Below, piece after piece: positions 5,282-7,798 of a stretch of DNA of 7,798 nucleotides (position 1 is the first letter of the stretch; every line of letters starts with the position of its first letter). The position numbers and the translations under genes were made by a program. Under the pieces are notes generated by a model. That model was not told the DNA's origin. It saw nothing but the letters and a program-made list of their open reading frames with translations, and made no database searches. Origin of the DNA: UBA8515 sp036170795 (lineage in GTDB: Bacteria > Patescibacteriota > Minisyncoccia > Phycocordibacterales > UBA9973); NCBI GenBank assembly GCA_036170795.1, contig JAVHPX010000050.1, positions 1 to 7,798 on the forward strand. The letters run 5' to 3'.

Positions 5282-5287
5282 CTGTTT

Positions 5288-5542
5288 TTACTTTGTTATT
5301 TTAGATAATCGAGCTTTTTTACGAGATGCAGTATTCTTCTTAAAAATTCCTCTTTTTGATGCTTTATCAATAGTACTATATGCTACTGATAGAAGTTTTT
5401 TAGCTTCATCTTTTTTCTTTTCTTTTACAAGCTTCTCTATACTTTTGATAGATTCCTTGACAGCTTTTTTATTACGATCATTAGCTGACTTTTTTATTAG
5501 TGATCCTCGTAACGCTTTTTTTGCTGATTTTGTAATTGGCAT
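5288..5542 (-). CDS. rpsT: 30S ribosomal protein S20
   Basis: An 84-aa, very Lys-rich protein of the usual S20 length. S20 is a three-helix bundle that binds 16S rRNA early in assembly of the small subunit. Diagnostic features are the N-terminal Pro-Ile-Thr-Lys-Ser-Ala-Lys-Lys-Ala basic segment, the central Ile-Lys-Ser-Ile-Glu-Lys helix (32-37), and the C-terminal signature Ile-Asp-Lys-Ala-Ser-Lys-Arg-Gly-Ile-Phe-Lys-Lys-Asn-Thr-Ala-Ser-Arg-Lys-Lys (58-76). This tail matches the family's strongly conserved Gly-Ile-X-X-Lys-Asn-X-Ala-X-Arg-X-Lys pattern. It stands as a single gene with its own terminator and is transcribed divergently from ruvA. The reverse frame over the same interval is open only because of the biased composition. 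Confidence 0.93.
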   Translation of the reverse strand: MPITKSAKKALRGSLIKKSANDRNKKAVKESIKSIEKLVKEKKKDEAKKLLSVAYSTIDKASKRGIFKKNTASRKKARLSKITK

Positions 5543-5552
5543 ATTTTAAAAT

Positions 5553-5562
5553 AATTTAATCA
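5553..5562 (-). promoter_or_regulatory. Possible promoter of rpsT
   Basis: On the minus strand TGATTAAAT resembles an extended -10 element (TTAAAT at 5559-5554), or TAAATT one base on. It lies 10-11 nt before the rpsT ATG at 5542, again implying a leader of only a few bases. The match is weaker than for the other promoters, in very AT-rich sequence. Confidence 0.35.
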
Positions 5563-5658
5563 ATAATTTCGAATTAATAATGATGTTATGAATAAACTGA
5601 AACACAAACAAAAGCTAATACATATATATTACCAGAAAAACTTAATAAAGTAAATGCT

Positions 5659-5686
5659 CTGACAAATATCAAAAAATTGGTATAAT
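5659..5686 (+). promoter_or_regulatory. Promoter of the ruvA-mutM operon
   Basis: CTGACA (5659-5664; five of six match TTGACA) and a perfect TATAAT (5681-5686) are 16 nt apart. A TGG just before the -10 makes it an extended -10 element too. Only 6 nt separate the -10 box from the ATG at 5693, so the mRNA should be leaderless. Confidence 0.75.
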
Positions 5687-5692
5687 AAAATT

Positions 5693-6271
5693 ATGATTGC
5701 TCACATAGAAGGAACTATTATATATAAAACTGACAAATTTATTATTATTGATGTCATGGGTATTGGCTATAAAGTATTTATTACAATAGATACTCTCGCT
5801 TCTTGTAAAGAAGGAGAACAAACAACATTATGGACATATATGGTAGTCAGAGAAACTGTACTTGACCTGTATGGTTTTATTACAAATGATGAAATGTCAT
5901 TCTTTGAATTACTCCTTAATGTTTCTGGTATTGGTCCAAAATCAGCACTTGGAATACTTTCCCTTGCACCAATAGATACCCTCAAAAAAGCAATAGCTAC
6001 GAGTGACAAAAGCTACTTAAACAAAGTCTCTGGTATTGGTAAAAAAACAGCTGAGAAAATTATTCTAGAATTAAGAGATAAACTACAAGCATATACGAGT
6101 AAAGATGGTGAACACTACACTCTACGTGGTGAAAGTGATATAGTAGAGGCTCTAAAATCTCTAGGATTCTCACAACAAGAAGCTCGTGATGCTCTTAAAC
6201 AAATTCCTTCAAATATAGAAGGTACAAATGCTCGCATTAAAGAAGCTCTTAGAATTCTTAAATTAAACTGA
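5693..6271 (+). CDS. ruvA: Holliday junction branch-migration protein RuvA
   Basis: A 192-aa protein, about the normal RuvA length. RuvA tetramers bind four-way DNA junctions and load the RuvB motor for branch migration in recombinational repair. All three domains are visible: an N-terminal OB-fold (about 1-62, starting Met-Ile-Ala-His-Ile-Glu-Gly-Thr), two helix-hairpin-helix motifs with Val-Ser-Gly-Ile-Gly-Pro-Lys (77-83) and Val-Ser-Gly-Ile-Gly-Lys-Lys-Thr-Ala (112-120) that contact the DNA backbone, and a C-terminal helical domain (about 146-192) that binds RuvB. The acidic pin residues expected between the DNA-binding surfaces probably lie near Glu54-Asp58. It ends with TGA, the only TGA-terminated gene here, and is followed after 7 nt by mutM. 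ruvB and ruvC are not in the window. Confidence 0.95.
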   Translation: MIAHIEGTIIYKTDKFIIIDVMGIGYKVFITIDTLASCKEGEQTTLWTYMVVRETVLDLYGFITNDEMSFFELLLNVSGIGPKSALGILSLAPIDTLKKAIATSDKSYLNKVSGIGKKTAEKIILELRDKLQAYTSKDGEHYTLRGESDIVEALKSLGFSQQEARDALKQIPSNIEGTNARIKEALRILKLN

Positions 6272-6278
6272 ATTTAAT

Positions 6279-7205
6279 ATGCCAGAACTTCCAGAAGTTA
6301 GCACAACAACTAATGGTCTACAGAAAGTCTTACCAGGACTTATTATTAAAAATATCTGGACAGATTTAGCAAAAAAGAATCCAATAAAACAATTTAGAGA
6401 AACAATAAAAAATGAAGTATTTTTTAAAAAATTTAAAAAAGAAATAATAGGTAACAAAATTATAAAAGTAGAACGTCGTGCAAAGAATATTTTAATTAAT
6501 TTAAATAACGGTAAAACAATATTAATTCACTTAAAAATGACTGGTCATATTATCTATGGTAAATATTTGTATGATAAAAAAATAAATAAATGGTTCCCTC
6601 ATAAAAATGAGCGTGAAGCACTTCATGATCCATACAATAGATTTGTGCATGTAGTATTTTCTCTATCAAATAACAAACAATTCATAATGTGTGACTCGCG
6701 AAAATTTGGCAAAGTTACTATGTTAGATTCTAAGACAATCAATAGTACGGTTCATCTAAAAAATATTGGACCCGAACCACTTACAAAAAGTTTTACATTT
6801 ATAAATTTCCGAGAAAGATTATTAATAAAACCAAAATGGAATATAAAAACAGTTTTAATGGATCAATCTGTTATAGCTGGTATTGGAAATATTTATTCAG
6901 ATGAAATGCTCTGGCTTGCGAGTATTCATCCTGAATCAAAACCTATTAAAATTCCCAAAAAACAACTAAAAATCCTATATACTGCGATGCAAAAGATTTT
7001 GAATAAAAGTATTAATCTTGGTGGTGACTCAATGTCTGACTATAGAAATATAAATGGTGAAAAAGGTAATTTTCAAAACTATCATAAAGTTTATCGTCGA
7101 ACAAAAGAATTATGTAGTAAAAAAAACTGCCACGGAACTATCTTAAGAAAGATTATAAATAGTCGTAGCGCTCATTTCTGTAATCAACATCAAAAATTAT
7201 TCTAA
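6279..7205 (+). CDS. mutM: Formamidopyrimidine-DNA glycosylase (Fpg/MutM) with variant zinc finger
   Basis: A 308-aa bifunctional base-excision repair enzyme that removes oxidised purines such as 8-oxoguanine and nicks the abasic site. The N-terminus Met-Pro-Glu-Leu-Pro-Glu supplies the catalytic Pro (residue 2, N-terminal after Met removal) and Glu3. Lys69 in Arg-Arg-Ala-Lys is the conserved lysine, Met87 and Arg141/Phe143 match the void-filling residues, and Val198-Gly-rich Gly-Ile-Gly-Asn-Ile-Tyr-Ser-Asp-Glu (201-209) is the helix-two-turn-helix signature. The C-terminal zinc finger differs from the usual Cys-X2-Cys-X16-Cys-X2-Cys. Here it is Cys279-X4-Cys284-X16-Cys301-X2-His304, still with the expected Arg297-Ser-Ala-His-Phe-Cys tip. 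The protein is somewhat longer than the usual 270-odd residues, mainly by an insert around 95-115. It is second in the ruvA operon. The 3' end overlaps the convergent methyltransferase gene by 4 nt. Confidence 0.93.
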   Translation: MPELPEVSTTTNGLQKVLPGLIIKNIWTDLAKKNPIKQFRETIKNEVFFKKFKKEIIGNKIIKVERRAKNILINLNNGKTILIHLKMTGHIIYGKYLYDKKINKWFPHKNEREALHDPYNRFVHVVFSLSNNKQFIMCDSRKFGKVTMLDSKTINSTVHLKNIGPEPLTKSFTFINFRERLLIKPKWNIKTVLMDQSVIAGIGNIYSDEMLWLASIHPESKPIKIPKKQLKILYTAMQKILNKSINLGGDSMSDYRNINGEKGNFQNYHKVYRRTKELCSKKNCHGTILRKIINSRSAHFCNQHQKLF

Positions 7206-7690
7206 GGTTTTAAAATTTTAAAAAGTGCAATACCACAAGCCACTGATACGTTCAGAGATTCCTTTTTACCATACATTGGAATATTTATTATATGATCACA
7301 TTCATTTAATATTTTTTTATTTAAACCACCAATTTCAGAACCTAAAATAATAGCAATCTTTTTAGGAACTTTCAATTTTCTGTAATCTATAGATTTTCTA
7401 TCTTGTTCTAACGCAATAATAGTAAAATCGTTTTTTTTGAGATTACGAATTAAAGGAATTAAGGTTTTTCTGTATTCCCAAGGAATCCAAATCTCTGCCC
7501 CAAGAGCACTTTTAGCAATATCTTTCTGAATCCGATTAAACATATCAGTTGGTCTTGGGGTATAACCCGAAAGATATATTTTTGAAATACCAACAGCATC
7601 TGCGGTTCGAAATATCGCACCAACGTTGAGAGCGGAGCGAATGTTGGGAAGGATAAGAATTGATTCAATTTTTTTATAGGAATCTTTCAT
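7202..7690 (-). CDS. SPOUT (TrmH/SpoU) family RNA 2'-O-ribose methyltransferase
   Basis: A 162-aa protein consisting of just the knotted SPOUT methyltransferase domain, which transfers a methyl group from S-adenosylmethionine to a ribose 2'-OH in tRNA or rRNA. Motif 1 is Asn22-Val-Gly-Ala-Ile-Phe-Arg28-Thr-Ala-Asp, with the catalytic-type Arg. Motif 2 is Ile-Leu-Gly-Ser-Glu119-Ile-Gly-Gly-Leu (115-123). Motif 3 is Ile-Pro-Met-Tyr-Gly-Lys-Lys-Glu-Ser145-Leu-Asn147-Val-Ser-Val-Ala (137-151), forming the trefoil knot and cofactor pocket. There is no N-terminal L30e-like substrate-binding domain as in RlmB and no long tail as in TrmH, so the RNA target cannot be named. A Lys-Ser-Ala-Leu-Gly-Ala-Glu stretch (60-66) is also typical of the family. 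It ends with TAG inside the mutM stop region. Family certain, substrate unknown. Confidence 0.9.
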   Translation of the reverse strand: MKDSYKKIESILILPNIRSALNVGAIFRTADAVGISKIYLSGYTPRPTDMFNRIQKDIAKSALGAEIWIPWEYRKTLIPLIRNLKKNDFTIIALEQDRKSIDYRKLKVPKKIAIILGSEIGGLNKKILNECDHIINIPMYGKKESLNVSVACGIALFKILKP

Positions 7691-7750
7691 TACTCACTTT
7701 ACTTATTGGTGCTGTATTACTTTATTTTACTCAAATATTTTTTGAAAAAC

Positions 7751-7798
7751 TTAATCCCTAAGAATTCCTTTTACTGTTCCTTTGACACTGCCATTTAC
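7751..7798 (-). CDS. Possible C-terminal end of a gene running in from the right edge
   Basis: On the minus strand one frame is open from the window edge for 15 codons and ends in TAA at 7753-7751. It encodes a Gly/Lys/Val-rich tail ending Gly-Ile-Leu-Arg-Asp. The composition is more protein-like and G-rich than the adjacent intergenic DNA, which starts at once after the stop. Too short to identify; orientation would match the downstream methyltransferase. Confidence 0.3.
   Translation of the reverse strand, partial: VNGSVKGTVKGILRD

Noticed and set aside
5277..5549. Plus-strand open frame opposite rpsT
   Set aside because: It is the shadow of the Lys-rich S20 gene, giving an implausible Phe/Leu/Ser-rich peptide with no promoter.
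6269..6271. UGA read as glycine (code 25), extending RuvA by two residues
   Set aside because: No gene in the window contains an in-frame TGA, which recoding would make common, so TGA is taken as a normal stop.
7208..7222. Self-complementary AT run after mutM as a terminator
   Set aside because: It has no GC-containing stem and is coding sequence for the end of the methyltransferase.

Overview
The window is strongly AT-rich and densely packed. Its genes are small and carry almost no Shine-Dalgarno sequences. It holds ordinary bacterial housekeeping genes (rpsT, ruvA, mutM/fpg, a SPOUT RNA methyltransferase, one tRNA) next to several lineage-specific membrane or secreted proteins. This, together with a 158-aa two-TM protein of a type I associate with Parcubacteria genomes, suggests a member of the Candidate Phyla Radiation (Patescibacteria, Parcubacteria-like). 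That assignment is from gene style, not from a marker phylogeny. UGA is not recoded: no gene needs an in-frame TGA, and ruvA ends with one.

Layout. (a) 1-1946, plus strand: a short divergent upstream region, then a three-gene unit. It encodes an ECF-type sigma factor, a single-pass membrane protein placed like an anti-sigma factor, and a secreted Lys/Ala/Thr-rich coiled-coil protein, closed by a strong intrinsic terminator. (b) 1968-2612, plus: the two-TM protein, a decayed 5' half of a tRNA, and an intact tRNA-Arg(GCG) with a terminator that looks usable from both directions. (c) 2661-2891: no protein gene, but a cluster of mutually consistent hairpins that looks like an unassigned structured RNA. 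(d) 2949-4685, minus: two adjacent three-TM proteins with related extracytoplasmic C-terminal domains. The better conserved one resembles a staphylococcal-nuclease-like fold without its catalytic residues. (e) 4958-5542, minus: ribosomal protein S20 and a small CPHC thioredoxin-fold protein. (f) 5693-7205, plus: ruvA-mutM, a DNA recombination/repair pair. (g) 7202-7690, minus: the SPOUT methyltransferase, convergent with mutM and overlapping it by 4 nt. Short coding ends of neighbouring genes may be clipped at both edges of the window.

Recurrent theme: at least three genes (the two-TM protein, the CPHC protein, ruvA) have a clear -10 box ending only 6-7 nt before the ATG, so their mRNAs should start at or next to the start codon (leaderless). 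The sigma-factor gene is similar at 9 nt. This also resolves start choice, because upstream in-frame TTG/ATG codons fall inside or upstream of the promoter. The items most worth following up are the leaderless architecture, the sigma/membrane/secreted module, the tandem degenerate-nuclease-like membrane proteins, and the structured intergenic element.
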